Below are positions 44,641 through 55,771 of a stretch of DNA of 64,000 nucleotides, piece by piece; position 1 is the first letter of the stretch; every line of letters begins with the position of its first letter. The stretch is from Ischnura elegans (lineage: Eukaryota > Arthropoda > Insecta > Odonata > Coenagrionidae), in NCBI RefSeq assembly GCF_921293095.1, contig NW_025791658.1, positions 3,782,001 to 3,846,000 on the forward strand, in the 5' to 3' direction. The position numbers and the translations under genes are program-made. The notes beneath the pieces were generated by a model that worked only from the letters and a program-made list of their open reading frames with translations, was not told the origin of the DNA and searched no databases.

Positions 44641-46673
44641 GATGGTAATCGATGTTAACAAACCGTTTAACAATTTTATAAATTTTTGTTGCTATTGAAA
44701 TACTACTAAAGGTGTGACATTAGTTTAAACATGCTGAATTTCGAAAAAAATTCAAAGTGGGCAATTTGCGCAAAATTTGTTCAACTTTGAGGCTATGTAT
44801 TTTATATAAAAAATTAGCCTATGAAAAACATTTTGCGCCAAAAAATGCACTAATGTGTTGGCAACAACTGTGCAAAGTTTCAACTTCCATACTCAAAAAA
44901 CCCATTTTCGAGGTTTTGTCCAGCTTTTTTCGATTTCAGCCCACTGTGCGCCGTATCTAATCACCAAACTGTTGACTCCTTGTCAGAAATCTGATTCAGT
45001 GTTACCACGAAAGCAGCCTAAAAACTTAATTTGGGCAAATTGTAAACTCGGCCCACGAATCCTAAAAATCACAAATTGTTTCTTTTTGTATTCTTTTGGA
45101 GGGGGGCAATTGAATCCTATCATCTTGTGCATTTTTCGTTCACTCATTTTCATCAGGGTATTTAAGTTCGATAAATGTGTGTGTATGCTATGTCTGAAGT
45201 GGAAAATATATTTTTTTTTGTGTCTCAAAGTACTCAATAATTGTTCGATCATTCCGTAATCGGGACCATTGATGCCCTCCCCACCAAATAAAATATGTGG
45301 CGTTTTCATGTTCCGTCACAATTTATAGAATTATCTCTGAGTTTCCGGCTTATTCTGAAATTGGAATGCCAAGGAAAACCAAGTGCTTCAATTATCTGGA
45401 CAGGAGAAGCTTCTCGAGTTGGCACAGATAACATAGCTCGGATCTAAGCACTTTTTCACTAAGCAAACCATTAAATTAAATTGAATGGGAAATATGCACC
45501 ACATCCGTGCAATGGTCATGGTGAGGGAGACCGTTATCCTCATTGTTATATAAGAAAAAATGTACTGCAAGATGCACGCAACCTTGGTTGGTTTGGACCA
45601 CTTTTTTCTCCTCATTTCCCTATCTACGTCTACGGGCTGTTTAAATGATCCTGTGAACAATTATTGGCGGCACTGCGGCGGCAAGGGGATAAGAAGGCAT
45701 TTATATCTCCTAGCACAAAGACCTTATTTCGGAATAATGTGCTGGCAACGCTGTCCAGAATGTAAGAAATCTCTCCTTTATAAAAATATGAGGAAAATTT
45801 TGCAGAGAAAAGTATCCAGTGGTTATTGTCAGATCTCGCATAGGGACTTATGTAGTCGCTTTTGATCACTCATAATTTGTTTCATTAAGAGTATGAAAAC
45901 AAGACCTCATTGGTTTCATGAATATTTGAAGGAGAGTGTACATACGAGAAGTGTTCATACGATAGGCGTGAAAAACGTAAAGTATGAAATCTCACGGGGT
46001 TTAGCATACACCATGCGAGTTCGACCACCGATACAGGAATATCTTAGCAATAATGCCATTCAGTCTTCCGCCGGCCGCAGGCCAGCCGCCCTCAGTGGAG
46101 CGGTGCACCGCTTGACTTAAAACCCTGTAGATGTCGGATAAGCAAGTATAGGCAAGTTTTTTTCTCCATCTTGTTGTATATACAATTCCCAAGGATTCTG
46201 CAAGGGAATCTTTGAGGAGTACGGAGGAGCACAAAACTATAACGACTCAGTTTACTAAAATAGGCCCAAAAGTAGCTAACAGTATAAATAATTAAATACT
46301 GTTTAAAAAATATAAACTAACAAAACTTAAAATTATATTGTGAAAAAGTATGCAAATTCACCGTATAAAAATTAACAGATGAATCCCGTGAAATTAAATT
46401 GGTTATTTATTAGGTTGAGTTTCCCTAAAATCGACTATTTCTATGCGTCAGGCGTTTTGGGCTGAAGATGCCCATGTATGACGGCTTACATAGGTCAACA
46501 CTATAATCACACAGACCAATCAGATACGAAATAATGTAGGCCATATACTGCAAAGTTCAAACACATAATTTAAAACTTCCTGGTAAAAAGTGGAAAAAAT
46601 GAGTTTCGGCCAACTTTTTTCGATTTGGGACCACTGTGCGCAGCCTTAAGTCGAGGTCACACGTAAGAGGAAT
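44641..46673. other. intronic; two related terminus-like blocks
   Basis: TTTTTTCGATTTCAGCCCAC (near 44927) and TTTTTTCGATTTGGGACCAC (near 46614) are each followed by TGTGCGC and preceded by GCAAAGTT words about 50-80 bases earlier. They may be the same end of an unidentified DNA transposon. No genes. Confidence 0.35.
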
Positions 46674-47420
46674 CAACATCTACATAATACCCTGCAAGCC
46701 AACTCTGGGGTGTTTGGAAGGGAGTGATCTATCAGCATGCAGCATAGAATAGGATTCCCACATGTAGCATGTAACAGGATACATGCACACTACACGGTAC
46801 AAAAAAAGTTACGCATAATAACAAATTATACTACCACATCCATGCAAAGGCAAATCTTGCTAACTGCTCATCAAGGATATCTGCCAATAAACGTAGATCA
46901 TGCAGAACATACTGTTAGAAATAATAAGAAAATTCAGGCAGGCATACATGTACAGGCAAGTTCGTAAGCTACATTACAAGTCACCTAATCTACTTATGAG
47001 TTCAAAGTCTGCCGTTATAGTCTCATATTGATCGCGGAAAAACGAGATTCTGAATGTATATGTTGTACAGACTTTAACTCCTATTTTATTCTCATGATCT
47101 CATCTGCAGTAGTACGCTAGTGTTCGTGATATAGCTAACTTCATCGAAGAATGCACTCATCTTGAATTTTTCTAATAGGTTAAGTCCGTTTTTAGTGTAC
47201 GGTCTGAGAAAGATTCCCATCCAAGTTTATTGCACAGATCAGTTACAATAACAAGACAATCGTAAAGATTTTTCCCCGAGCTGGCGGATATTCTTTTCAC
47301 GGGTTCTGTCTCCATTTTTAAGCCAATTTAATGAGGATCCCAAACACTGGCAGTGTATTCTAAATGGTCTCTAACGAGTTAGAAGTAGCTTATTTCTCTC
47401 ACTTTGTCGTCGTAGTTTCC
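46674..47420 (-). pseudogene. LINE family B, RT thumb and 3' UTR
   Basis: Minus frames near 47420-47200 give EYTASVWDPH and a later KLGWESFSD, the standard C-terminal order of non-LTR reverse transcriptases, with shifts. The 3' block near 46700 and the GATGTA-type tail match the other family B copies. Confidence 0.75.
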
Positions 47421-47572
47421 TAATCAGTGTTCATTTTATCTTTGAGGGTGAGGTGGTTTGACTGAGGCTAGTGCGGTCGAGGGGAGAGAAAACATCTCGA
47501 CCAACTTAAGGCTGGACGGCGACATTTGGTGGAACTCGGTGACAGGAAACATAATGAAGATACTCTGTTGTA

Positions 47573-47714
47573 TGTTCCACTGAAGTTTTAATAACCAACC
47601 AAGGTTTCGAGGATACTCATGTCATTATCAAGGTGTCTTGGAATCAACGGTGCCTTGATAATGACATGGTGTATTGTCGAAACCTGGGTCGGTTATTAAA
47701 ACTTCTGTGGAACA
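47573..47714. repeat. near-perfect hairpin, ~62-bp arms, second type
   Basis: TGTTCCACTGAAGTTTTAAT on the left is mirrored by the complement of ATTAAAACTTCTGTGGAACA on the right. The arms also share AGGTTTCGA and CATGTCATTATCAAGG. Architecture resembles 40378-40512, but the sequence is unrelated except for a TTTCGA core. Confidence 0.9.
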
Positions 47715-47832
47715 AAGAACAGTGTATCTTAATTAAAGCTTCTCGACACGTGCCAATTCCCTCTTTGCCCATCAGCAAACACAAGGCGTGGCCTAAATCA
47801 GTCGCTCTCAGACCTCCGTCGAGTTGACATCG

Positions 47833-48210
47833 TTAATCTCCTCGTGGATCAGTGTTGCCAAGCCTCATGTGTTCTCCTCCTATGTCGTTAAGAATGCCTT
47901 TCACCAACGGTGCATCATGCAGCGAGGTAGCTGACAATGTCAAGGGCTTCTTTGAAAGTATTATCCTCAGAACCTTCCAAATGAGTAGGTATATTGTCTC
48001 GGCGCCTGGTCCAAAAACTACGATGCCACCCATGACTGAAGCCTTTTTCAGTTTCAAAATAGGCTGGCTATGTTCATTTGGCAACATTATGTTCGCTGCT
48101 TCAGTCTCTCTCTCAGTACTACCCCTTTGGCGAAGCCTCCCGTGGGTGTCCGGGCTCTTGCGAAAGCTCTCCCGCCAACGCAAAATGAATGGATTGAGGT
48201 ATATACCTTA
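47833..48210 (-). other. unidentified open region, protein-like on minus
   Basis: A 116-codon frame with an ATG at 48183, open further upstream to about 48210. It reads as a balanced sequence (NIMLPNEHSQPILKLKKAS, VMGGIVVFGPG, SLHDAPLVKGIL). The opposite strand is also open over 119 codons (47852-48211). It is not recognised. It may be a transposon-derived fragment or a piece of a nested gene, sitting between a hairpin and the piggyBac element. Confidence 0.3.
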
Positions 48211-48284
48211 AAAAAGATTTGCGATTAACTTGACCTATTAGTTATCCGTAGGAATGGAAAAGTAGAAGTTAAAGCAGACATTAA

Positions 48285-51223
48285 CCCATTTACGGCCAAA
48301 GGTGCGAAAACGCACCATTTTTTAATTAGTTCGTGAAAAAGAATTTCCTCCGTTATTTAATAGTTTTTCCATAGTAAATTAGCCATTAGATGGTAAACTT
48401 ATTTTTTAAACCATTTTCTTTAATAATTTTGACGTGATTATTTAGTTATAATTATTCTAAATTTACTAGATTTCTAGCTCATCGAGGGCTATCAATTTAA
48501 TGTTTGTTTACGAGTGCACTAAGCATATTTATGAATCCTAATACAAGTATCATAAATGTACTAATAATGCTTAATTACTCAGATTTTTTAAAACCAAATA
48601 ATATATTTAGAGATGAACAATTTTGACACTTGCATATAATGGTGCGTTTTCTCACCTTTGGCGTTTGGGGGTATGGCGGATTCGGGATGAGGCACCGTAC
48701 CGAGAGACAAATGTAGCAAACCTTGGTCACTAATATTGTACGCCACCCTATAATTATTCGGTGAATCAATTTAATCCCTGTTGTGTTTTAAATACCATAA
48801 AATGTACTTTCTTATCTTATTGGTCTCACAGCTGTCGTCTTCCAAAATGTGGCTTCTTTTAGCCATTGTGTACTAATGAGCAGCTCGATTACCCGCCACG
48901 AGACCTATCGGTTTTCAACTGTGTGTAATGTACTGTTTCTCAAACAGCACTGGTCATTCAGAAACGGATCACTGCTATGTATAGTTCAATGGATCTTACC
49001 TTCTAACACTAGAAGAAAGCTTCAAGAAGTTAGTCTCATTGGTCTATACGCATTCGTTAGGTATGTCGGGTGTAACTGGGTGATCTTACATCTTCAATAT
49101 CAACGTTTCAGGCAACGTAGGAGTGAAAAAAATTATCTTTTTCATTTCATCAAATTTTCCGAGACGACTGTAGGTGGATAATAAAAGAAGGTGTATGTCC
49201 ACCCAAGATATCTTGACCACTTTAGAGGAAACCCTGGATTCTGTGGACGACGCCACGGATGTTGTCTAAATACCGCCAGACGTTAAGAACTTGACTGATG
49301 AAGACGTCGATGATAACATTTGAATTGTGAAGCCGATTAACAACGACATCGCGGTAACATTGCAAACGCATGGAGGCAATGGCATAGTAGAGCACCGGCT
49401 GAGTGCGCAAGAAGGAGAAGGAAAGCCATCAGGGCACCAAAAAAGATATCCATTCGCCTGATAAAAGGCACTTTTTTCCACAATAGAAAAAGGATATTGA
49501 TGCTAAGTTTTTGTGTCGTCCAATATCAAAAGAGAAGGAATATGACGAAAAAATAAGACGTCAATTTGGAGGTATGTCTCCATTTGACATTTTCCTCTGG
49601 TTTCTTGACGACGAGGTTTGGCAGGGAATGGCATATTTTTCAAAAAAAAGCAATATATGTTACTTGTAGCAGTAGGCATCAGTTACAATTAGTATTGTAG
49701 ACTTGAGAAGTGTCTTGAGATTTTGATTCTCTCCAGGTATCATGTGGTCCCGCAACAGAACTTGTACTTGTCTAAAGATATTATAAAGATAATTGGGTTG
49801 AATTAGTTCCTCAAACGATGAGTAGAAAGAGATAAAGGAAAATATCCACCTTTTCTCTCGACAAAACGGACAAATGTGCAAAGCTGAGACCAATATTTAC
49901 TATGCTGAATGCTAATTTTTTGCCGTTTGGAATATTTTCTCATAACCTTTCTATGGATGAGCAAATGGTTCCGTGATTTGGACGCCACTCAGCAAAAATG
50001 TTGATACAAAATAAACCGGTTTGATTAGGGTTCAAATTATGGTGCCTTTGCTCTTCAGATGGTTACCTCATCCAATTTGTTTTCGTATGCAGGGCTACAT
50101 CAAATCAAACTCTCAAACAATCAAACTCTAATGGAGTGAAGGTAGGATTAAGAGCTATCTTTGTTTCCCATCTCTTGAAAATAATTCCCGAAATTACTCA
50201 GCATCGGTTATTTTTTGACAACTTCTCTTATACATGTTTCTTGTTCCAAACACTGAAGGAAAGGCGATCCTTTGTAACTTGAACCACTCGGGAAAATAGA
50301 ACTGGAAAGTGCTCGCTTGAAGACTCTAAAGCTTTTGGAATAAACCTCTGAAAATTGATTATGCTTTTGACGAGGAATCTGAATTGTTCGCGGTCGAATG
50401 GAATGAAACCTCTGTTGCAATTGTGGCCAGCAACAAATAGCCAAATTACTATTTGAAGGAAAAGGCATAACTATTCCCCAGCTTCTGTCATTCCATTAAT
50501 CCCATAGGTGGATTATACATCACGATACTGCAAACGCTAATTATAGAATCAAAATCAGAGGGAAAAAGTGGTGGTGGACATTGCTTACCAATTTACTGGA
50601 AAGTATGTGAACTAATTCATTAAAAATCTATAGGAGGGCCAGTTGGCTCAAAATGTCTCCAATTGATTTCTCAAAGATCATATGACGCGCTAACGTCAAT
50701 CAAAGGTGACCTATTCAGTTATGGCAATCACTAAGAAACACATGCAGAAGGACCATCAAATCCGAAAAAAGATAAACCTTCTAGTAATTTTTTACTAGCA
50801 GACACTAAAAAAGATAATGCAGGTCATATTTTCGAGAAAAAGGTTACAAGGAAAGGTGTAGGTAATGTAATAGGCACAATGTATATTTTTGGGTAAAATG
50901 TAATGTGCCCTTATATTAAAATAATTTTCATTAATAAAAGAGAGTTTTTATAGTATGAACGGTAACATAATGATTTTAAATATTAAATTATGCGTTTCTG
51001 TGTGTTTATAAATTAAAAAGGTGGAAAAGAAAAAGATTTTAGTTTTTCACGGTATGATAACCGAAGTACCCACATTCCGCCAAAGGTGCGAAAACGCACC
51101 ATTATTTTTTTGGTATAAATAAATTTTTTAGAGCCTCAAATTTCTTTTCTAGTATCTATTAAGACTAAATATGATGATAAATTCAAATATTTCCACCAGA
51201 TATTAGCCTTAGCCGTTAATGGG
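48285..51223 (+). mobile_element. decayed piggyBac element
   Basis: 2939 bp flanked by TTAA (48281-48284, 51224-51227), with inverted ends CCCATTTACGGC and (complement) CCCATTAACGGC. The hairpin GGTGCGAAAACGCACC lies just inside each end (48301-48316, 51085-51100), with a variant at 48641-48656. A plus-strand transposase relic fills the middle. Three criteria agree on the class: TTAA duplication, CCC-type ends and transposase blocks. Confidence 0.93.
49190..50930 (+). pseudogene. piggyBac transposase pseudogene
   Basis: Read across frames, the family order is preserved. An acidic N-terminus has PPDVKNLTDEDVDDN (near 49275); then come SPFDIFLWFLDDEV (49580), MSRKR and AKLRPIFTMLNANF (49817-49910), LSMDEQMVP (49950), a GFKLWCLCSSDGYLI block (50030), a DNFFTS-like segment (50215) and YRIKIRGKKWWW (50535). 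A cysteine-rich end follows (RCR.CNRHNVY..KCNVPLY, near 50850). Many stops and shifts make it inactive. The family cuts and pastes at TTAA. Confidence 0.9.
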
Positions 51224-51227
51224 TTAA

Positions 51228-51957
51228 GGAATAGAGATTGCATGAGTAACCCACGAGAAGCAAGGCGTTCGCTTGCGTAGGTAGCTGGAATGTATGGAAC
51301 ATAGGAAATATACAGTTACATTGACCCTATCACCGCTAAACAAAACCAGGTTCAAGTGAAGAAAGCTCTCAATTAGACATCGATCGACACATTGTGGATA
51401 TGGGTTGCTATGTACTTAGAATTTGCTTGGTTGCGCATAATGTATAAATAGCTAAGTTCCATTGTAGTAGCCATATCAGTCGGATCAAGTACATGCCCAA
51501 TGTTTTTCCATAAAATTCATGTGTTCCATTCAACAACTAAATTCCAGTATGGGTTATTATAGAATGTCACTATTATTCACCAATATCCTGTTTTTCGTGC
51601 TCCATAGACAACCTCGCTTATATGTCCCAGTGCCCCACATTCATAGTTATCCAGCATTCATTTTTTTCATCGATCCACTTAAAAATGATAGATCAAGGTT
51701 TCACTGTATGTAATATTAATAAAGTGACTGTGATAGTACGAATTAATTTAAAATTATCATTGAAGAATGTGAAGTATGTTTGTTAATATGATACGAGCAT
51801 TAATTACTGCATTGTTTTCTTTTAAATTCAATATGAAAATACACCTATTTAAAGGTACAGGTTACTGATTTAGTAAATGTACTGACTGACGGAATACACT
51901 TAGAATGTGTATCAAGTGAACTTATCTATTACTGCAGCTTACAAATAAATACCTTAC
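51228..51957 (-). other. intron of the XK-related-like gene
   Basis: Between the piggyBac insertion and the next exon. No element supported. Confidence 0.45.
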
Positions 51958-52087
51958 CTGTAGATAACTTTGTCTGAACTCATGTAGTAGAGGTAAATGA
52001 AGCGAAGTCCTAGGTAGAAACCTGCGATCCCTAAGAACCGCATTGGATAGAGGGCCGCGACACAGGAAATAGCCACAAATCTGCCAA
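51958..52087 (-). CDS. XK-related-like membrane protein, penultimate exon
   Basis: 130 bp between acceptor CATGTCCATAG and donor CAG|GTAAGGT. With T from the previous exon it reads FGRFVAISCVAALYPMRF, then a hydrophobic stretch and YMSSDKVIY, handing AG to the last exon. Two membrane segments are visible. Together with the preceding exon it forms the pattern LAHFFIVFGRFVAI, resembling the W/LHFF..SRV.A.. block that follows the S(L).(A)W.L..Y block in XK-related proteins. Confidence 0.75.
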
Positions 52088-52189
52088 CTATGGACATGAA
52101 AGTAAACCACAGATCAATACAAGTAGATGAACTAAGAAATTCGTGTCAATCCTAACAAGCAAATTTTGAATTTACTGCACACAACTACA

Positions 52190-52520
52190 TCTACATATAG
52201 CCCTGACAGCCACCTAAAATGGCATGTGGCAGGGAGTGTTAGGACAGCAGTCGTCTACACTAACAAAATCATGTACACTCAAACAAGTTTACGACAGCAT
52301 TTATTAAAGTCCTATATGTTTCGGGGAAAAACGAATCCACATATCTATCCGTTTGGCTAAATATCTGTATTTATTAATAGCTTCTGTAAGAGATGGAAAT
52401 ACAATGGGGATCTAATATTATGTTCTCTGTGTCGCTCATAAATGTATCACTTTTCAATTTTTCAAGCATAGCGCACAGCCTCCAAGTCTCTAACTACTCC
52501 CAGTCTAATTCACGAAACCT
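52190..52520 (-). mobile_element. LINE family C, 3' end, reverse copy
   Basis: Minus strand carries GGGTTTCGTGAATTAG..., AACATAATATTAGATCCCC, CACTCCCTGCCACATGCC and the tail TATATGTAGATGTAG. It lies ~100 bp upstream of the XK-related-like exon in transcript terms. Confidence 0.75.
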
Positions 52521-52534
52521 CTGGGTAACGCGGT

Positions 52535-52897
52535 TTGTATTCCCTTGACAGTTTTTGCAGACCTTCCTTTGTATTTTATTCCCAAAATCAGCCCGTAATC
52601 ATGACTACCATTGATGTGACCTCGCTGTATACCTCAATCGCCCATTCTGAGAGACTCGCGGCTCTTCGCCACTATCTTTCACAACGACCCACGCCTCAAA
52701 ATCCTAACACTGACTCTCTTCTTGATCATTCTCATTTTATTCTCACCCACAATTCCTTATTTTTCAATAATCAATACTATCTGCAAATGTCCGGCAGCGC
52801 AATGGGAAGTCGGTTAAGCTCTTCTTATGCTAACTTTTTCCTCGGCCTGTTTGAAGAAAGCTTCCTAGAAAATTACTCTCTAAGACCTCTTGTTTGA
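52535..52897 (+). pseudogene. Penelope-like reverse transcriptase fragment, plus strand
   Basis: TTIDVTSLYTSIAHSERL, a LSQRPTP spacer and MSGSAMGSRLSSSYANFFLG correspond in order to the catalytic motif A and following blocks of Penelope-like reverse transcriptases. Both ends are missing. Its orientation is opposite to the larger Penelope-like element just to the right, so it comes from a different insertion. Confidence 0.85.
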
Positions 52898-53088
52898 CCT
52901 ACCTATTCAAACCTACTTATTAAAACCTCTTTTATACATTATTCTTCTCTAGGATCATAACTTCAACTCTCCTAAAACCTTTTTTTCATCACTAAACTCC
53001 TCTACTTAAGTTTGTTTCACTTCTTCTATCTCCAACACTAATATCACTTTATTGGATGTGGACATACACTTTTCCAGCAACAAAATAT

Positions 53089-54047
53089 TCAAAACATCGT
53101 CATTGGGTATGGGTTTAAGGAAGGGGTAGTTTTGCATGAATGACTATGGCTATTCATTCTTATAGATATCGGTGTAGTACATTCTCCTATGTAATACGTG
53201 GGACTAAAATTACAATACAGTCTGTACACAACGTTGAGGAAAGTGCAAGACGGTGTGAAGGAGGATCTATTGATGACTGTGAGGTGGTGGGGCGAAGCAG
53301 GGGGCAGCACTTACAATGGGGGCGGTTGCATGGAGACGGGGAGGAAGGTGGGGGAGTATGTGGCGGAGGAGGGGGAGAGTGGATCTTAAAATTTTACCTA
53401 AGTTTGGTGTTCTTCTGTAGGCAATGAAAGGGCCGAATGGAAGAAGAGCGGCTGTGGTTTTTTGTTACTAATGATAGGGTATATATCTTCTAATATTTTT
53501 TTAATTTTTTGAGTGCCCTGGAAGAATGTGGTGGTGACATTAAGTTTGCCAGTTTTTTTATGCGTGGGGTGTACTGCTCAGAAGAGGAAAGTATTCTCTT
53601 TTTAAGAAGGGGTTCTGGATACTCACGGAAGAGCAAGGTGAAGGTTGTGTGTATCTAACAAGGGCCTTCTGACTCATGCCTTTCTTTTTACCGAAGAGAA
53701 GCAAGCTCCTCAATGTGACGAGTTCAGGTGATACTTTGCTCTTTAAGTATCCGACATATCTTGACAGAGTGCGACAAATACCGTCACGCGCGGACACGGT
53801 TCAATCTAGATGGGGCCTAGAATCTATTCTAGGAGACAACCCCACCAATGTAAGTAGTACAGTTTTGTTTCTCAAGGAAATAGGTCTTTTTAATAAAATT
53901 TAAAAGTTCCCCTCTTTTTTATATAAACAAATTGCGTAGTAAAGATCCATTTATAATGCGTCTTGAATCAAACGATTGAGTAGTGGTGCAAAATGACCCT
54001 GCCGTCGTCGCACCTTTTCGCTCAATTCTACTACTACTACTATCTGA
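53089..54047 (-). pseudogene. Penelope-like element: linker and GIY-YIG endonuclease
   Basis: On minus, 53900-53550 gives an RT-thumb-like FGKKKGMSQKALVRYTQ. Then come KKILEDIYPIISNKKP, a PFIAYRRTPNLGKILRS block, CNRPHCKCCPL (the zinc-knuckle-like linker) and NVVYRLYC with TYYIGECTTPISIRMNSH, the GIY-YIG nuclease core with its conserved arginine. Frames shift several times. This continues the RT part at 57145-55772 after removal of the palindromic unit between them. Confidence 0.85.
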
Positions 54048-55771
54048 CAAGGGGAGACCACGAAACTTGCTCCGCCTTTTTCAATGCCGTATTTTTTATG
54101 ACCTTTGGAATGGTGAACACATACCTGACCTAGTAGTGGTTCCGTTGAATGGGCCTTAGTTTGGCTGTATTTAATTAATTTACCTGTGGTACTTTTCACA
54201 AGCCGCCTATAGTTTCATAATATCGCACCACTCAGCAGGCGGGTCAGGTGGGGTAGTGGCAGCGTTTAAGGCTACCATCCAGGGGACTAGGGTTTGAGGC
54301 TTCGTGATGGCTATTTGTTTTGTTGTCTTCATTATGATCATACGTCGTCAAGTTTTTCATTAATTTTAATTACGAGAAGCATATACATGAGACTATTTTT
54401 TATCATCATAATGGCGTTTAGGTATTTAAGCAGTGTCATTTCCAACGCGGAGAAGTGAAGGCTCCACTTTCTACTCTCCTCAAAAACATACCGAAAGATT
54501 AGCGGGGGGCTAAAACAGTGGCTTTTTTCGAAGAAATGACATTTGTGGGTGGGCATCTTGTTATTATATTGGAAGGGCTACGGAAGATTTTGGGAAGCGG
54601 CAAGCACAAGACACATTTGGTGTAATTGTTGCTTTTAACCCTCTAGCGGGCGCGACTGTTATTTCTACACTACCGGGTGAATGGCGTACTTTGCCCATGT
54701 TATGTGCACATATGATAACACTCGATATTCGTTAAAATTAATCTTTATTTGTATAAATTAGTTAAACCTAGTACATTTATAGGCGATACAGATATAAAGG
54801 TATACAGGTAGTGCAAGGCCGGTCGCGCGGCGTAATTTATACGCCACTTGTGACGGGTTCCTCTTGCTGATTTAAAAAAATTACCTCGAACTTAGAAAAC
54901 TCGCAATATAGACAGTCAGAGTATATTGTAGGAATACACGAGACCATTATAGCCCAGAATGTACGTACAATGTTGAAATCCTTGGTTTTCGAAGATCGAC
55001 GTATTTTATACGCCAGCACGACCGGTCCTGAGTCATCGACTTTTATTTCATCCTATTTATTAATTGACATTATATTTCAGAATGGTTCTTTTAGCACATG
55101 GTAGTGTGTAAGGTGTATTGGTACTGTGCAAGTTAACTCCCTTTGGAGTAAAATGAATTACAAGTGTTCGAAAATTATGGGATTTTATAATCGTTTTGTG
55201 TTCTTATTAATTATGTCTGAACGCATGTTGTTGATCGCCGCGAGCCTTTAATGGCATGACCTCTCGCAAGAGTGGTTTTCATTTTTAATGTGGAAGTTGA
55301 TCAGTATATGCAATGAAAAAATTAACTTTTTGGCACACACCAACCCTTACTCGTGTAGTCGTCGTATCTCCGTGTTTGAAATAACACTGCTCAAATACCT
55401 AAACGCCATTATGATGGTAAAAAAATAGTCTCATGTCTATGCTTGTCGTAATTAAAATTAATGAAAAGTTAACGCCGTATGAACGCAATGGAGACGACAA
55501 ATCATTTAGCCATCACGAAGCCTCAAACCCTGGTCCCCTGGATGGTAGCTTTAAACGCTACCACTACCCCACCTGACCCGTCTGCTGAGTGGTGCGATAT
55601 TATGAAAGTATACGCGGCTTGTGAAAAGTACCTAAAGTAAATTAATTCATTACAGCCAAACTAAGGTCCATTCAACGGAACCACTACTAGTTGAGGGATG
55701 TGTTCACCATTCCAAAGGCCATAAAAATACGGCATTTAAAAAGGCAGAGCAAGGTTCGTGGTCTCCCCTTG
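54048..55771. mobile_element. palindromic unit 1, ~400-bp inverted arms
   Basis: Starts CAAGGGGAGACCACGAA and ends with the exact complement. The arms (54048-54465 and about 55365-55771) are ~88% alike. Each arm contains a tRNA-like pair: box A-like TGGGGTAGTGGCAGCG (54249) with box B-like GGGTTTGAGGC (54290-54300), and the complement at 55571-55520. The spacer is shared with unit 2 apart from an insertion. No open frame. No clear target duplication at the outer ends. It could be an inverted pair of Penelope pseudo-LTRs, a fold-back DNA element or a SINE-derived palindrome. Confidence 0.7.
54642..55040 (+). mobile_element. ~400-bp insertion present only in unit 1
   Basis: Absent from unit 2 at the equivalent point (57703-57722). 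Its left edge is TTAA followed by CCCTCTAGCGGGCGCGAC. Near the right edge ATACGCCAGCACGACCGGTC is a loose inverted match. A decayed piggyBac-type MITE is likely but not proved. Confidence 0.5.
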
